From assembly GCA_963576565.1 (NCBI GenBank), contig OY755038.1, positions 201,101,013 through 201,165,012 of the forward strand: a stretch of DNA of 64,000 bases, given 5' to 3'. Shown here piece after piece: positions 10,744 through 23,339 of the stretch. A model generated the notes under the pieces. That model did no database searches, was not told where the DNA came from, and saw only the letters and a program-made list of their open reading frames with translations. This DNA comes from Aspidapion aeneum (taxonomy: Eukaryota; Arthropoda; Insecta; Coleoptera; Brentidae). Positions within the stretch are counted from its first letter, which is position 1. The number at the start of each line of letters is the position of its first letter. The translations under genes and the position numbers were made by a program.

Positions 10744-11880
10744 CATATAATCTGAGGGCACGGCAGTGCCTCGCCAAGTTCACGCGCAGTAACCATCTTT
10801 TCTTGAAACATTTCAGCCGATATTTGACCTACCTAAATTCCATAAAGTAGTAAACTAGTTACGAAATTTCAAAAAACGTCGAAATTGCCACTCACTCACT
10901 CACTCATGTATAGATCATTCATATTCTACTGTACTTCAAGAAATGCTAGAAAGCTGAAATTTGCCAGACTGATAGAAATTATGACCAAACCCCTGGAAAA
11001 AATCAAAAAACCCCAAAATTTTAATTTACTCCCCTCCTCTATACATTTAAAGTTATGTAAAAGTAGCATTGCTTACTTCCAGAAATGCTAGAGAGTTGAG
11101 CTTTGGCAGACTGATAGGAACTATGATAAAACTATAGGAAAAAATTAAAACACCCCAAAATTCTAATTTACTTCCCTCCCCTATAAATGTAAAATTAAGT
11201 AAAATTAACATTGCCTACTTCCAGACATGTTAGAGCGCTGAGCTGTGGAAGACCGATAGTAACTATGATAAAGTTATAGAAAAAAATTAAAACACCCCAA
11301 AATTCTAATTTACCTCCTTTCCCCATAAATGTAAAGTTATGTAAAAGTAACACTGCCCACTTCCAGAAACGCTAGAGAGCTGAACTTTTTAAGACTGAAA
11401 GACAATATGATAAAAATATATGAAAAAATTTAAAAACACCAACATTTTAATTTACTTCCCTCTCATATAAATGTAAATTTATATAAAACTTATATTGCCC
11501 ACTTCCAGAAACGCTAGAGAGCTGAGCATTCTAATGCTGATAGAAATTATGATAAGACCATGGGAAAAAATTTAAAAAGTCCAATATTTTCATTTACTCT
11601 CCTCCCCTATAAATGTAAAGTTCTGTAAAAGTAACATTACCCACTTCCAGAAACGCTAGAGAGCTGAGCATTGGAAGACTGATAGGAACTATGATAGAAC
11701 TATAGAACAAAATTTAAAAACACGACAATTTTAATTTATTTTCCTCTCCTACACATGTAAAGTTATGTAAAAGTAACATTGTGCACTTTCAGAAACGCTA
11801 GAGAGCTGAGCTTTGGATGGCTGATAGGAACTACGATAAAACCATGGAATAAAATTAAAAACCTCAAAACTTTTGAACAA
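10744..11880. repeat. 142-base tandem array with conserved leader, copy 1
   Basis: Seven units start near 10938, 11076, 11218, 11360, 11501, 11645 and 11787, each with CTTCCAGAAACGCTAGAGAG followed by CTGAG, CTGATAGGAACTATGATA and CCCCTATAAATGTAAAG. The leader (10744-10920) has TTTCAGCC(G)ATATTTGACCT, AAACGTCGAAATTGCC and a CACT run ending CATGTATAGAT. The same leader precedes a four-unit array at 54136-54910, so leader and array travel together. Confidence 0.85.
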
Positions 11881-11942
11881 TATTCCGCATATTTTACTAC
11901 TTTAAAAATTAAGTATTATCCAATTCCTTTAAAAAAGGAGTG

Positions 11943-12281
11943 AAATCATAACAAAAACATTTCATGTAAAAAAAGCCAAGTACGCGAAAATGGCATTCTC
12001 CAATACAAATTTCAAAATGAAAGATTCTTACTAGTTTTGAAATATTTTTCTAAACTTGGCTATTACGGCTGTAAATGACTCTTAGGCACGGTGCTAAATT
12101 GAACATAAAGAAGTTTGGCTGTAATAGCAAAGTTTAAAAAAACATTTCCAAACGAGTAAGAACCTTTTATTTTGAAATTTGTATTGGAGAACTTGGCTTT
12201 ACTTTTATCTCAATTATTTTTACGGAATGCCATTTTCGCGTGCTTGGCTTTTTTTACATGAAATGTTTTTGTTATGATTTT
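11943..12281. mobile_element. Fold-back MITE
   Basis: Ends AAATCATAACAAAAACATTT and the inverse, with about 60-base near-perfect outer arms and diverged inner arms (GAAATATTTTTCTAAACTTGG versus its inverse). About 340 bases, no coding content. Confidence 0.75.
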
Positions 12282-14744
12282 ATTTAGTTATTATTATAAT
12301 TTTTCTTAAATAATTAATGTCATTACCTTGTAATTGTGATTGTAAATGAAATGTGAACATAATATAAATTTTCTAAATGTAAAAAGAACACAAATAAAAA
12401 GTTTTACATTCATTGATACTGAGAAAAAATTGAAAACATTATGCTGTTGGGGTACTACAGTTCTAAATATTTTTTCTACTTTTACATTGTTTTTTCTCGG
12501 TTTGTTATTACTCATGGGTCTGTCCGCTTATTGCACATAATTTACCACCTCAATTCGGACAATCACAACTCATTCACTCTCACATGAATACTACAGAAAA
12601 ACGCCACATAAATGCATACAACAGAAGTTAGCCGCAGATATGGGTTTTTGAAAATTTGCTGTTTTCAGGGCCTATTGTGACTTCATTACAACAAAATAAA
12701 AAAAATTGGTCAAATCAGACGCCGGCGCCGGTTAGTTCAAATTGTTCGTGCAACTTTAATTTTAAATTCAAATTTTGCGCCAAATTCCCGTATTCGGAAA
12801 ACCCACACAATTTCAATTTGATTGGCACAAGCAAAACGCCAGCGCCATCTACGAAAAATGAATCTGCGCAAAAAGGCGTAAAATTAGCAAGCAAATTAAA
12901 AAAATACAGAAAAAGATCGGCTTGGATAATACTTGCTAGTCTTCTAGGCATTAAATTTTCCAAATTTTAAACAAATTTGAGTTTTAATTTATATCATAAC
13001 TTCAAATTTCAAGTTTCGAAAATTTCTTAAACCTTTTTAGGCGAAATTGGCAATAAATTTATTGGAGTATGATGATGATTCAGTTCATCAAATTCGGACG
13101 AGGAACTTGTTTTAAGTGCACGAAAACGTCATGCAAAAATCTACAATAAGGCGCTGACTGTGACGTAGCACGGCACCCCGACACAAAATAGAATTCTCGA
13201 ACGTACCACCATCTAATCTAATCGTGTCATTGACGAAACTTACACATTATTATCCGATTATTTACCATCTCTTTTTAAATTAATGTATTAGTAAGGGCGC
13301 CTAATACTCTTAAACAATCATGATATCAATAAACAAACAGTGGTCTACTCGCTTTATTTACTAAACTCACATATTGTCATCCAGCTACTTACTCTCCCTT
13401 TTTGACTCAAATTAGAGGGACGGGCGCACCCAATCTAAAACAGTCTGGGGATTAGTTTGCAAATTGAAGTATTTATAAGATGTCATTTTGACAATCAATG
13501 TCAATCGACGTTCTTCCATTAGCACACAGTGGGCTCGCGGACCTGATTTTTCGCCAAAAAGATTAACTTAAATACATACTGAAACTTCTGAACATCTTTA
13601 CTAAAAAGGAGTAGATAGTCAAGTAGGCTATTATTTGATTGACGCAACTTTCAGAAGTGTCATGTTTCCTTTCAACGGAACGCGTTAAAGTACCATATTT
13701 GCATGGCGATCCAGATTTAAAGCCATCTTGCGACAATATTTTATGTTGTATAAACTTCTCATAAAATAAATCTTGTAGTAAGTAGATTTTTATCCCTGTA
13801 CATTTTGATTTCAATTTTGATGTATAGACCGGTATGGTAATGGTTTTTGATTTAAATTTCTGAAAATCTTCTTATAAATGTTGGACAAAAATTTTGCTTC
13901 AGTCATCAACCGTTTTCTTGAAATTTCTATTTTCTTAAAGAGTACAATCTTTCACAAATTATATTTTAAAATCTGCTGCCACAAGTTGCCCATATGAAAG
14001 ATATTATTCATTTACTAAAAAGGGATTTCTTCGAGAAAAAGTTATATATAGCCAGTCTTAACAATGGTTCTTGTTTATTATTTTTAAAACACTTTAGGCT
14101 AACTGAAACAAATAAAAATAAAAAATATATATATTAACAAAAAATACAAATAAAGTAAAGAATATTAAAAAAAAGTTAAAAATAAAAATTGAAATGTTCA
14201 AAAATGAAATAAAAAGGTCAGTCCATAAAAAAACTAAAAAATCTCAAAAACCAAAAATTACAGATAAAGTTAATTTTAACAGGTCGATTGTTCATGAAAA
14301 AAAAAGGTAAAAAAACTTTTAAGGTAAACGGTTCTATTTTGAATCATCAGCAGTTTATCAAACATGACTTTTAATAAACTAATATAAAAAACTTGGAAGC
14401 TTTAAAAATATTTATTTTGTTGGACTTAAAAACAAATTTTTCTAGTAAAATCATTCTGAATTAATTACGCAGGCGTTAAACTTGCAGGTTCTTATCCGCT
14501 ACAGTCAGAGTTACGTTCGTAGTATTTTCTAGTTTTTGGTACATCGAAAGAATAATCTTGTTTAACTCTTTTTAATATTTTAAATTTTTAGCTTGGTTTT
14601 TAGATTTATTATTATGGAAACTTTTCATCATTTTCAATGCAGCTTTGTTACGCATTACACGATGAGCTCAATTTACCCTTGAACAAAGTATCAAGTTTGA
14701 CACAAGTCGGTTTATATAATGTTTGTTTGAGTAAAAAATTATAA
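12282..14744. other. AT-rich non-coding region
   Basis: No convincing exon. The frame 12656-12970 is open for 104 codons but is Asn/Ser/Lys-rich, has a strong antisense companion and ends in DNA resembling 9983-10020, so it is more likely repeat sequence. 14090-14300 is an A-rich tract. Confidence 0.45.
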
Positions 14745-15125
14745 TAAGCGACGTTAAACACCGTAAAGTTCCAAATTTAATACATATTGGTTCATAAATA
14801 TAAACGTGCTCCATTTCGGATCCGCCATGATATTTTTTTTAGGTTTAAGTCAGAAATCTTAATTATCAGCTTTATACACTTCAAAGTTCCAATTTTGATA
14901 CATATCCGTTCATAAATAGAAAACTTTGCCCTTTTGGATCTGCCATGTAATTTTTTAAAAGTTTGAGTTCATAATTATAAACAGCGACTTTAGACACAAA
15001 GTTCTAAATTTGATACCTTTTGGTAAATACAAAAATAATATTTAGCGACTATTAACACTCCAAAGTTCAAAATTTCAAACTTATTGGCTTATAAATAGAA
15101 AACTTCGCCATTTTGGATCCGCATT
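14745..15125. repeat. CCGCCATTTTGGATC satellite, short array
   Basis: Three to four diverged units with a CAAAGTTCCAAATTTGATAC half and a CCATTTTGGATC(C/T)GCCATG half, about 115 bases apart. The same family forms the larger array at 39890-40780 and fills the elements at 23340 and 55490. Confidence 0.65.
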
Positions 15126-15623
15126 TTGTTTGATAATGACTTTTTTCTCATTTTAAAACAAAATATTGTCACAAAACCTATTTTTCTAATTTTGGTCAAA
15201 AATAAGGTCCTGGAAGCCATTGTGCAGCTCTATGAGTTGGACAGCAATAAAAAAATTAGCTGTGCTTTAAAAAGAGATGCAACTGAGTATGTTCCAAAAT
15301 TACAATTTATGTCGGGGCGCAGTTTTTTAGTGACGTCACGAGTCAGCGCCTAATTAAGTCGAAAAAACGGCGGAACATTATAGTTTAAGTGTCTTTAAAT
15401 CCTACTTTCGAATGACTCGAGACGCTGTTAAGGTAGGTCATAAAATTTACACACAAATTAAAAATTAGGTTAAACTCATCGGGTTCTTTTAATTTTTGTT
15501 GGCCTCATCGTTAATGCCTGTTATTGTTACATCGACTGATGGCATCGATGGCAACAATCAGATGGATTTCTGATTAGTTTAAGAACTCTCCCTACTTAAA
15601 CAAAGTTTGTCTTTACTGTAATA
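15126..15623. repeat. Unclassified dispersed module
   Basis: GAGGTAGGTCATAAAATTT-like, TTTTTGTTGGCCTCATCG and GCATCGATGG segments recur in order at 23100-23330. The frame 15126-15353 has no recognisable domain. No gene is called. Confidence 0.5.
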
Positions 15624-16050
15624 AATAATAAATGGATCCATGAGGAATCTAATACCTTCCTAGCCCATTAGCACACTCCAAGTAAACTCCATAATATCTA
15701 TATCCTTGAAAAAAGATTTTTATAGATATCTCAGAAACGAAAGCTCATATGGAGTTAGTTTAGCTATAACACAAATTATTGAGAAGAATATGTTCTACTA
15801 TACTCCGAAAACCGTATATTGATGTGATGCTCCGTTAAAAAGTTAGCATATTTTCAATTTTTAAACTGTCAAAAAACTGTTATTAGCATTGATCGATTTT
15901 GATCCAAATCTAATCAGCTTGTTACAGTGTTAAGTACTATTTTATCCGAAAATTTCATGAAAATCGGTTAAGCGGTTTAGGAGCTATCGTGTTACGGACA
16001 GACATAAACACACCCAAACAGACGTCATGCCGATATTGCTAAGATAAAAT
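15624..16050 (+). mobile_element. Family R repeat, copy 2
   Basis: Begins AATGGATCCATGAGGAATC, followed by TACCTTCCTAGCCC, then GTCAAAAAACTGT and CGGTTTAGGAGCTATCGTG before an ACACAC tract. It lacks the far GCGGGCTAGGAAGG end. Confidence 0.8.
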
Positions 16051-16571
16051 TATGTACTTGTGTGCTCCATTTTGAAGTTGTAGAAAAAAACATTATAAAA
16101 AAACCTTTTTTCATAACTCGCTCTACTTGTGGCCCTCGCTAAGTCTCGACCCAACAAACTGTCTCTCCTGTGTGTAAAAATTTGTTTCCAAAACTTGTTT
16201 AAATAACTATTCTTATTTTCGATTTTTGCATGCTTTTATATTAACATGATTTACGTCTTAAGTAACATTATTGTCCCAGGAGCGTAAATAAGCCATTACA
16301 GCCATAGTGAGACTAGTATAACAGTAGTTGGTCGCAGATAAAATAAAATTTGTTATTTTAATTTTAAGTTTAATTGTTAAAAAAATCAACAGCCTATGAA
16401 GTAATCCACACGACAACCAACAGTAATATTTTTTTCATATCTACTAGGAAATAAAAAAATACCTACGAAATATATTATATTGTAAAGTTGTATCTAAAAA
16501 TTCAATTATTCCTTAAAAGCAATCGCTAACCACACCCTTTGCTTCGCTATTTGACAAGGTTGATTCTAACA
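16051..16571. other. Upstream region of gene 3
   Basis: 16090-16215 (CTCGCTCTACTTGTGGCCCTCGC, then CAAACTGTCTC and TTTAAATAACTATT) is related to 19060-19190, a dispersed module. The last 200 bases before the TATA box carry no recognisable element. Confidence 0.45.
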
Positions 16572-16608
16572 TATAAAAATGTTGGTTTTTAATTTTTCGA
16601 TCATCAGT
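16572..16608 (+). promoter_or_regulatory. Core promoter of gene 3
   Basis: TATAAAA at 16572-16578 and TCAGT at 16604-16608 with its A at 16606, 34 bases from the first T. The predicted leader is 36 bases, ending at the ATG at 16642. Confidence 0.85.
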
Positions 16609-16641
16609 CCACTCTTGGTCAAGAATCAAAACACAAACAAA

Positions 16642-18141
16642 ATGAACTCCAAAGTAAGTACCCACATATCATAGTATTACTTTATTTGTTTGCTTTACTT
16701 TATTTACTTACCATAAGTATCTGTAATAAGTCTTGCTTGCTAATTTTTTTTTAATTAATTTTAATAAGGTAATAATTTTTAAAAAATTATTAACCAAAAA
16801 ATATTTCACTTTAAACTAGTTAACTAACTATTTTCTATTTAAATTTTGGAATAATTTTAATTAAGAAATAATTAAACATTTTTTTAACGAGTAAATATTT
16901 CACTAAACTGCGTGCTTACTATAATGTTTTATCATAATTTTCTTAAATTTTGAATTAATTGCCATAAAAAAATAACTAACTTTTTTCGTACTACTAACGA
17001 GTAAAGATTTTACTAAAAGGATGGCTTACTTATATAGTGTTTTTATCCGAGTTTTCTTATTTTTTAATTAAATTTTTTAATAAAAAAATATTTATGCATT
17101 TTTCCTTACTGATAACAAGTAAACATTCTAACAAACTGCTTTTTAGCTGAATTTTCTTTAATTTTAAATTGATTTTAATTAAATACTAATGAAGTATTTT
17201 TCTTACTGATAACGAGTAAATATTCTACTAAACTTCGTATTCTATAACCCTTTAGCTAAATTTCCCAAATTTTGAACTAATTTCAATTAAATAATAATAT
17301 AAAAAAAAATTATTTTAATAATGAGCCAGAATTTTACTAAATTGCTTCATTAATATAATATTTTTATCTTAATTTTCTTAAATTTAAAATTAATAAATAA
17401 TAAAAAAAAATTCTATTGGTAAAAACCGCATTTTACTCATGCTTAGTCATATTTAATTAAACAATATCAAACAAAACTTTACTTATTGCTATTACTTTAA
17501 TGAACCTCACACCTCCTTCTTCGGTTAAAGTGGTGATAAGTTTTTCTTTTTTATTTTCTTAACCTGTACTGTTTTCTTTTATTTTTTAGGTACTCATCGC
17601 CTTCGTAGCTTGCTTCGTAGCCGCCCAAGCTGGTGTGCTTGTTGGTCACTCAGCTCAAGTCTTGCAAGGACCTAGCAGCAGAACCACCGTAGTCGGTAAC
17701 GACGGCAGCGTGATCTCCGCCGTAGCACCCGGAGGCCAAATCATCCACGAAGAACACCCAGGAGTCGTAGCTCATGCCGCCCCAGTTCTATCTTATGCCG
17801 CCCCAGTTGTAGCTCACCACGCTCCAGTTTTGGCTCACCACGGCTCCACCGTTGTTGCTCACAGCTCAGCTTATGGCTCTGAAGATGTTGTCGTAGCTGG
17901 CCCATCCGGAACCGTCGCCACCAGTAGACACGCTGCTCCCGTTGTTGCTCATCATGCTCATCATGCCCAAGTTCTAGCTCATGCCGCTCCAGTTGTAGCC
18001 CACCATGGTCCAGTTGTAGCCCACTATGGTCCAGTTGCAGCCTATGCCGCTGGTCATGGACTAGAAGGACAATACGTGCACGATCACAGTGAAGCTTTGT
18101 ACGATGACGGATCTTACAAACCCCATTACTATGGATATTAG
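16642..18141 (+). CDS. Secreted AAPVVAHH repeat cuticular protein, gene 3 (two exons)
   Basis: Exon 1 is 16642-16653 (Met-Asn-Ser-Lys, donor GTAAGT). Exon 2 is 17590-18141 (acceptor TTTTTTTAG). Phase 0 junction, 936-base AT-rich intron, 187 residues. The signal peptide is MNSKVLIAFVACFVAAQA. Residues 30-56 repeat the QGPSSRTTVVGNDGS ... APGGQI block of genes 1 and 2. The middle is AAPVVAHHAP-type with a VVVAGPSGTVATS insert, but the AVAHYAP expansion is absent. The tail has GQYVHDHSEALYDDGSYKP and ends HYYGY. It is the same family on the opposite strand with a much longer intron, so it is an older paralogue rather than part of the recent tandem pair. AATAAA at 18266-18271 follows. No Rebers-Riddiford domain is seen. 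Confidence 0.95.
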
Positions 18142-18265
18142 GAGATTCTTTGTTGTTTTCGATTAGTTGACTATGGCTGTTCAATTTATTTAGTCTCTAG
18201 GTTACCATTTTTTTATTGTGATATTATTATGCATATGTATTTTAAAAATACCAAAAATTTCAAGC

Positions 18266-18271
18266 AATAAA
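18266..18271 (+). terminator. Polyadenylation signal of gene 3
   Basis: AATAAA 125 bases after the stop codon, followed by a TTTTTG-rich stretch. Confidence 0.65.
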
Positions 18272-18454
18272 TAACTTTGATTTTTGCTATAAAACTTGGT
18301 TTTATTTATAGCGATTAAAAACTGCAATGCAACAACAAATACTTTTTACATGCACTTGGAAAAAATGTTCAAACTTTTCGACATTATACCAGAACTTTGA
18401 ATATGGGGTTTATGTGGTTTGTCTCATCCCTGCAAATTGCAAATTGCCTACTTA

Positions 18455-19460
18455 GGCGGCCCCTAGACAGTCAATAATATTGCACAATATTACAAGTTGC
18501 GCAATATTATTGACCGTCTAGGCTTAGCATTAAAGATTGCACAATGATTGAACAAAAAACTAAACGAGTTTAAATTTTATTGCGCACAATGGCCTAATTT
18601 TGAAAGAACTTATATATACTCTTATAATGCGGAACTGTCAACATACCGACACAATTTGTGCCTGGCTTTATTGCAATAGGTCCCTATTATTTTGCAATAG
18701 TTTTTTTATACGACTGTCTTGTAAAAGGGGGTTTTGCGCACGGAGAACACGATCTGAAAATGGCATTTTGCGCACACTGTGCAAAACGTTTTGCAGACGC
18801 TTATGTCATTTTTGCGCACGCCTATGTCATTTCTGCATACGGGTCTCCCGTCATTGTGATTTTTGTTGTTGTCATGTCAATATAAGTTGGCTTAGTTCCG
18901 TAGCAACCGTCACTGCTCGTATGTTTTGTTGATTAGGTAAGTCAAAAAATTGTTGAATTTTTTAAGTTTTGTTGTAAAAATGTCGGAAATAAAAACAAGT
19001 TAAATTAAAATTTGATTTTTCTTTCTTTATTAGCAGTCGTATAAAAAATATTGTAAAAAACTCGTTTGAAAACCTCTTTGCACACTCCCTCGACTTGTAG
19101 ACCTCGCCTTCGGCTCGGTCTACCAAACTGTCTCGATCGTGTGCATTCAGTCGTTTTCAAACCTTGTTGTTTAAATAACTATTAATCAACATTCTTTGTT
19201 TCAAGGTAGAAAATATTCGTGAGTGTATTTTTGCCTTTTTTTAAAAACAATTTTTGGACCATCAGCAGCGCCGATTCCGTTTTTTAAGTTTAAGAACCAA
19301 CACGATAGCTTCAGCGAAATCATGGTCAGATATTACGAACACGGAAGACTATGTACGGTATGAGGGGTCCGAAAATATTGAAGCTTATAAGCTGTGAATA
19401 ATATTGCACGGTAAATATTGATTGTTTAAGTGCAATATTCTTGTAGGTCTAGGGGCCGCC
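18455..19460. mobile_element. 1.0 kb inverted-repeat element (GGCGGCCCCTAGAC ends)
   Basis: Terminal GGCGGCCCCTAGAC at 18455 and its inverse ending at 19460. Flanks are TTA and TCA, suggesting a 3-base target duplication with one change, which would suit the PIF/Harbinger group. A hairpin (ATAATATTGCACAATATTAC) lies just inside the left end. The open frames 18600-18932 have no recognisable domain. Confidence 0.7.
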
Positions 19461-20369
19461 TCAAAGCGGAAAATTTTAAATTTTTGTTAAATAATATAAG
19501 TTTGACCTGACGTCTTTCAAATAATTTTCTTTAAGGATTGTTAGTACTTTCATCAAAAGCACTACATTTTTAATGATTGCGAATATTTAAACCTGTCTAA
19601 TTATAAAACATATCTTATACGCCTACATTTCTTAGAGCTAAATAAGTAGGTATATCTGATTTCAGAAAAACATTTTTCAAGAAAGCCTAAAGGATCAGAT
19701 TGTTATTGTTCTTGGACGTCACTAATAAGAGTAATGGCGACGTCCTTCTGTAAGTGATTTGCCCAGGATATACAGGATGGTACAAAATTTAATCTAAAAA
19801 GTTAAATTGAAAGAAGTATTTCCTTCGGGATTATAATGTTCCTGATTCGTTAATCAGAGAAATATTCAATTTAATTCAATTCAGTTAAATTCAAAAAGTA
19901 CTTAGTTGTCATTAAATTTGTTGACAAAGCAGGCTATATACTAACTTAATAAAAAAAATACAAATTAAAGTTTATAAAAGAAACATATTTGAGGATTTTT
20001 TTCAATATTTCAGTCAGGAATGCTTAAGCAGTTAAAACGTCATACAGTAAAATAAAAACTAAAAATACATTTACACATTTAACGAGTTAAACACACAATA
20101 AGCAAGACTTAATAGCATTCAGTCGCCGGTTGTACACATCCTTCGAAATTCTTGTATAATTGAAATGGTCATTTCGTCCGGTGCAATCTTTCCTTGATTT
20201 GAGAATCACTTGCCCGTCTAGCTATTCTTATTTTCAGTAAGGATCGAGATTTCTCCATCTGGTTAACGGATGCCATTTCTTTAACTTTTGACAAGTAAAA
20301 ATAATTTCTGCATTTATCCGAGTGCTAAGTTTCGAACCCAATGCGACGTTTCGTGTGTGTCGTCATTTT
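19461..20369. other. Non-coding spacer
   Basis: No gene, exon pair or clear repeat end recognised. Confidence 0.5.
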
Positions 20370-20578
20370 TACCTTCTTAGCCCGCGCAGCAATGGCCTAG
20401 AGTGTATGTCTGCCCGTAACACGATAGCCCCTAAACCGCTGATCCGATTTGCATGTAATTTTTAGGTAAAATAGTGCTCGACACTATAACGAGCTTATTA
20501 GATTTGGATCAAAATCCGCATCAATATGCGGTTTTCGGAATATAGTATCACATATTTTTTTCAATAATTTGTGTTATA
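20370..20578 (-). mobile_element. Family R repeat, truncated copy
   Basis: Minus-strand copy from the GCGCGGGCTAAGAAGGTAAA end to ATAACACAAATTATTG, where it is cut by the fold-back element starting at 20579. Confidence 0.75.
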
Positions 20579-20975
20579 CAGTTAACTATTTTATCCTTAC
20601 GGGACTCTTCTGAACCTTGCATGGTCAATGTAACACTTTTGTGAAGCTATAGAGACGGTATATGAATCTCATCATCGATATTGATAAGAGAAATAAAAAT
20701 GCAAAGTGCATTGACCCGACCTGAGGGACAAATTATGTCACGGTCATGGGTACTGTTTTTCGTTAAATCCGCCCGCCTTTTGTTTTTATTCTGGTAGTTT
20801 ATTTTCTATTTGTAGATGTCACCATATTTGTGAAAGCATATGGTATCGTAGGCATTATTTTTATCTTTCTCTTACCAATATCGTAAGATGATATACCGTC
20901 TCTATAACTTTACAAGAGTGTCACATTGACCAAGCAGTGTTTTAAAGAGTCCCTTAAGGATGAAACAGTTAACTG
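20579..20975. mobile_element. Fold-back element with CAGTTAACT ends
   Basis: CAGTTAACTATTTTATCCTT at the left and AAGGATGAAACAGTTAACTG at the right are inverse; pairing continues through GAGACGGTATAT on both sides. 397 bases. Confidence 0.7.
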
Positions 20976-21049
20976 TCAACACTTAATAGGTGTCCATTAG
21001 ATCTTGGACTCCCATGGGTGTCCAGCTTTCGAGCTGCCCACGGAAAAAT
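20870..21049. repeat. Left arm of a 3.5 kb inverted repeat pair
   Basis: The stretch with CAGTTAACTGTCAACACTTA, GGTGTCCATTAGATCTTGGA and AGCTTTCGAGCT recurs inverted at 24271-24440. The arms enclose the LINE tail and the GGCGCC element. Confidence 0.75.
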
Positions 21050-21890
21050 TCAAGAGAAACAAAATCTTTCTATGCCCGCTTAGCCACTAAAAATTGTTGT
21101 TTTTTATTCACGGGTACTAAACTTTAGATTTTTGTTAAATATTTATTAAGCCGCTATTTCAAATTCAATACTTAAAAAGACAATCAGCTGTGACCGCCGT
21201 GACCATCTAAAAATAAATATGACCTACGTCTGTGACGTCAACAAAGTGGTAGATCGTGGCAAATTTTAAAAATTTGAAATTTTTTATCTGATCTCCCCCG
21301 TATAAAGTTGTTATTTTTATTTATTTTCGTATTGTTGGCGACGATATAGGATTAAATCGAGCATGTATTACAAGAAATAAAATTTCTTGGTGGCCTTGCT
21401 TGTTTGCGATCCACGCCCAATTTCTTCCTTTTAGTTCCGTATACCTTAAAAATGTAACACAACATCACAAATCGTGATTTTTACGGTGACCAACCCATTT
21501 GCGATAAGAATAAATGTTTGAAGAACTGACCAAAAACATTTCTGTTTGTGACGCCCGTTTTCACAATATTCCTCAAAGCTGCTAAATATTCCTCTATGTT
21601 TCTAAAATAAATTCCGGTTGTAGCTTCCTTTTGTATGTTTCTACGAAAGCAACATTGAGCCACTTTTATGTTTCTGCGTCCGTTTCCAAAACTATTTCTT
21701 AAAGTTCCTAAATGTTTCTCTATGTTTCGGAAATACATACCCAACGGTTGTTGCTTCCTGTCGCCCGTTTTTAATTTAAGCGGTAAACTTCAAAGGAAAA
21801 TCGGCAAGACAACGAAACAAAAACAAGTTTAAAAATGATGCAGTTGCAGTGGAAAAAACGAAGAACAAATCGTAACAAAAGTTGTTTAAT
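21050..21890. other. Non-coding spacer
   Basis: 21540-21740 contains degenerate repeats of a CTATGTTTC(G/T)GAAATA-like phrase. No gene recognised. Confidence 0.45.
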
Positions 21891-22395
21891 GCAATGAGTA
21901 TGTATACTTGGGTGTCACATTTAATAAGACAGGAACAGACTGTAAAGAACTAGAAAAAAGAATAGGAAAAGCAAAAAAGGTTTTTGGATGTCTTCACAGT
22001 ATTTTAAAGACCAGAGAGCTAAAAAATAATATAAAATTTAACATATATGAAACAATGGTAAAAAGCACATTGTTGTATGGGATAGAGACTTGTCGCGTAA
22101 CAGAAAAATACACAATAAAAATGGAAGTGTCGAAATGGATGCAATATGAAGATCAATGAAAATATTTAGAACAGATCATATACGGTCATGTACAACGAAT
22201 AAACGACGAAAGATTCCCAAAGAAGGTCCTAGAATGGCAACCAGTAGGGCGCAGAAAAAGAGGACTTCCTAAACTGGAATGGCAACAGTCAATCCAAAGA
22301 TCAATGAGTCAAAAAAACCTGACAGAAGATGATTGTTAGAATCGAAGGATGTGGAGGATAGACGTCGGACAACGTAGAAAAACGTTCTAAACCGA
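21891..22395 (+). pseudogene. RTE-like LINE, C-terminal fragment
   Basis: Plus-strand codons from about 21905 read LGVTFNKTGTDCKELEKRIG and on to TMVKSTLLYGIETCRVTEKY. After a frameshift near 22155 they resume as YGHVQRINDERFPKKVLEWQ, PVGRRKRGLPKLEWQQSIQ, and end WRIDVGQRRKTF. This is the conserved post-reverse-transcriptase tail of RTE/craniofacial-development-protein-like LINEs. At least one frameshift and one stop make it inactive. The catalytic reverse transcriptase core is missing, as expected of 5' truncation. Confidence 0.85.
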
Positions 22396-22504
22396 CGTAG
22401 TAGTATTTAAAAATTATTCAGGAAACGCAAGAAGTCATTTCATATTACGCAGAGTGACGTGTCATCTTCGTTCCACTTTTTAGTGTGGTTCTTTCTGCGT
22501 TCCA

Positions 22505-22890
22505 TACGCAGCTCCTATTATTGGAAATCATCGCAATTCGAATCTTCTTTCTTGCTTTTCTAAATAGTTGTTTTGATTATGCCGTACCAGTCTCCTAAAA
22601 CGCTTAGCCAGGATGTTCAACTTTTTCTTTTATCTCTTGCCTTTACTTTTTACTTGCATTATATTCTGTAGTTAGCTTGATAGTATTTGAGACATTCCAT
22701 TACGTGAAGAAAATATTTCAACTTTCTCTCCTCTCTACGTAGCTGCTATTATTGGAAATCCTTGCAGTTCGAATCTTCTTTCTTGCTTCTCTAAACAGTT
22801 GTTTTGATTATACTTTGCCGTTAGTTTTTTCTTGCATTATGTTCTGTAGTTAGCTTGTAAGTAATTGAGGCATTCCATTACGTATTCCAA
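22505..22890 (+). repeat. Imperfect tandem duplication after the LINE tail
   Basis: CTATTATTGGAAATC, TTCGAATCTTCTTTCTTGCT, AGTTGTTTTGATTAT and TTCTGTAGTTAGCTTG occur in order twice (about 22510-22680 and 22745-22860). It probably belongs to the LINE 3' untranslated region. Confidence 0.65.
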
Positions 22891-23099
22891 CTTTTTCTTT
22901 TTCTTATTCAGAAAATGTTCTTCCTTTTAAGTTATCACTGCATCAGATCTTCACTCAAGACTTTGTAAGTAGTGTCATGTCCGTCCAAGAAATTCCTAGT
23001 ATTCGACGCACTGTTATTTAAAAGCTTAAAGTCTGTTAATTTCGTTTGTTTCGTACATGCCCCACTTTCCTAACTTAGGGTTGAGAAAAAGTAGCAGCG

Positions 23100-23339
23100 C
23101 CTGACTCTCAACTTTAGAGGAACTTTTTTTAAGTGTACGAAAGCCTTATGCAAAAATCCTGGAATATGTCAAGAAAACGGTGGAAAATTAAAGTTGAAGT
23201 GATCAATCCCACTTTCGTATGACCAGAAACGCGGTTGAGGTAGGTCATAAAATTTTGAACGCATCAGATTCTATTAATTTTTGTTGGCCTCATCGCTGAT
23301 GGCTGTTATAATCGTATGATGCATCGATCGGTCTAGGAA
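23100..23339. repeat. Dispersed module shared with 15330-15590
   Basis: TTTTTGTTGGCCTCATCGCTG and GAGGTAGGTCATAAAATTTT recur here. It ends where the GGCGCC element begins; the same module reappears to the right of that element as ATGGATTTCAGATTA. Confidence 0.5.

Noticed and set aside
10885..11091. Open frame in the 142-base array
   Set aside because: Repeat-derived, not conserved between units.
10880..11880. CRISPR-like array
   Set aside because: Units of 142 bases diverge along their whole length, without constant repeats and unique spacers; the DNA is eukaryotic.
12656..12970. 104-codon open frame with a strong antisense twin
   Set aside because: Low-complexity composition, no domain, no splice context, and part of it recurs near 9983 as repeat DNA.
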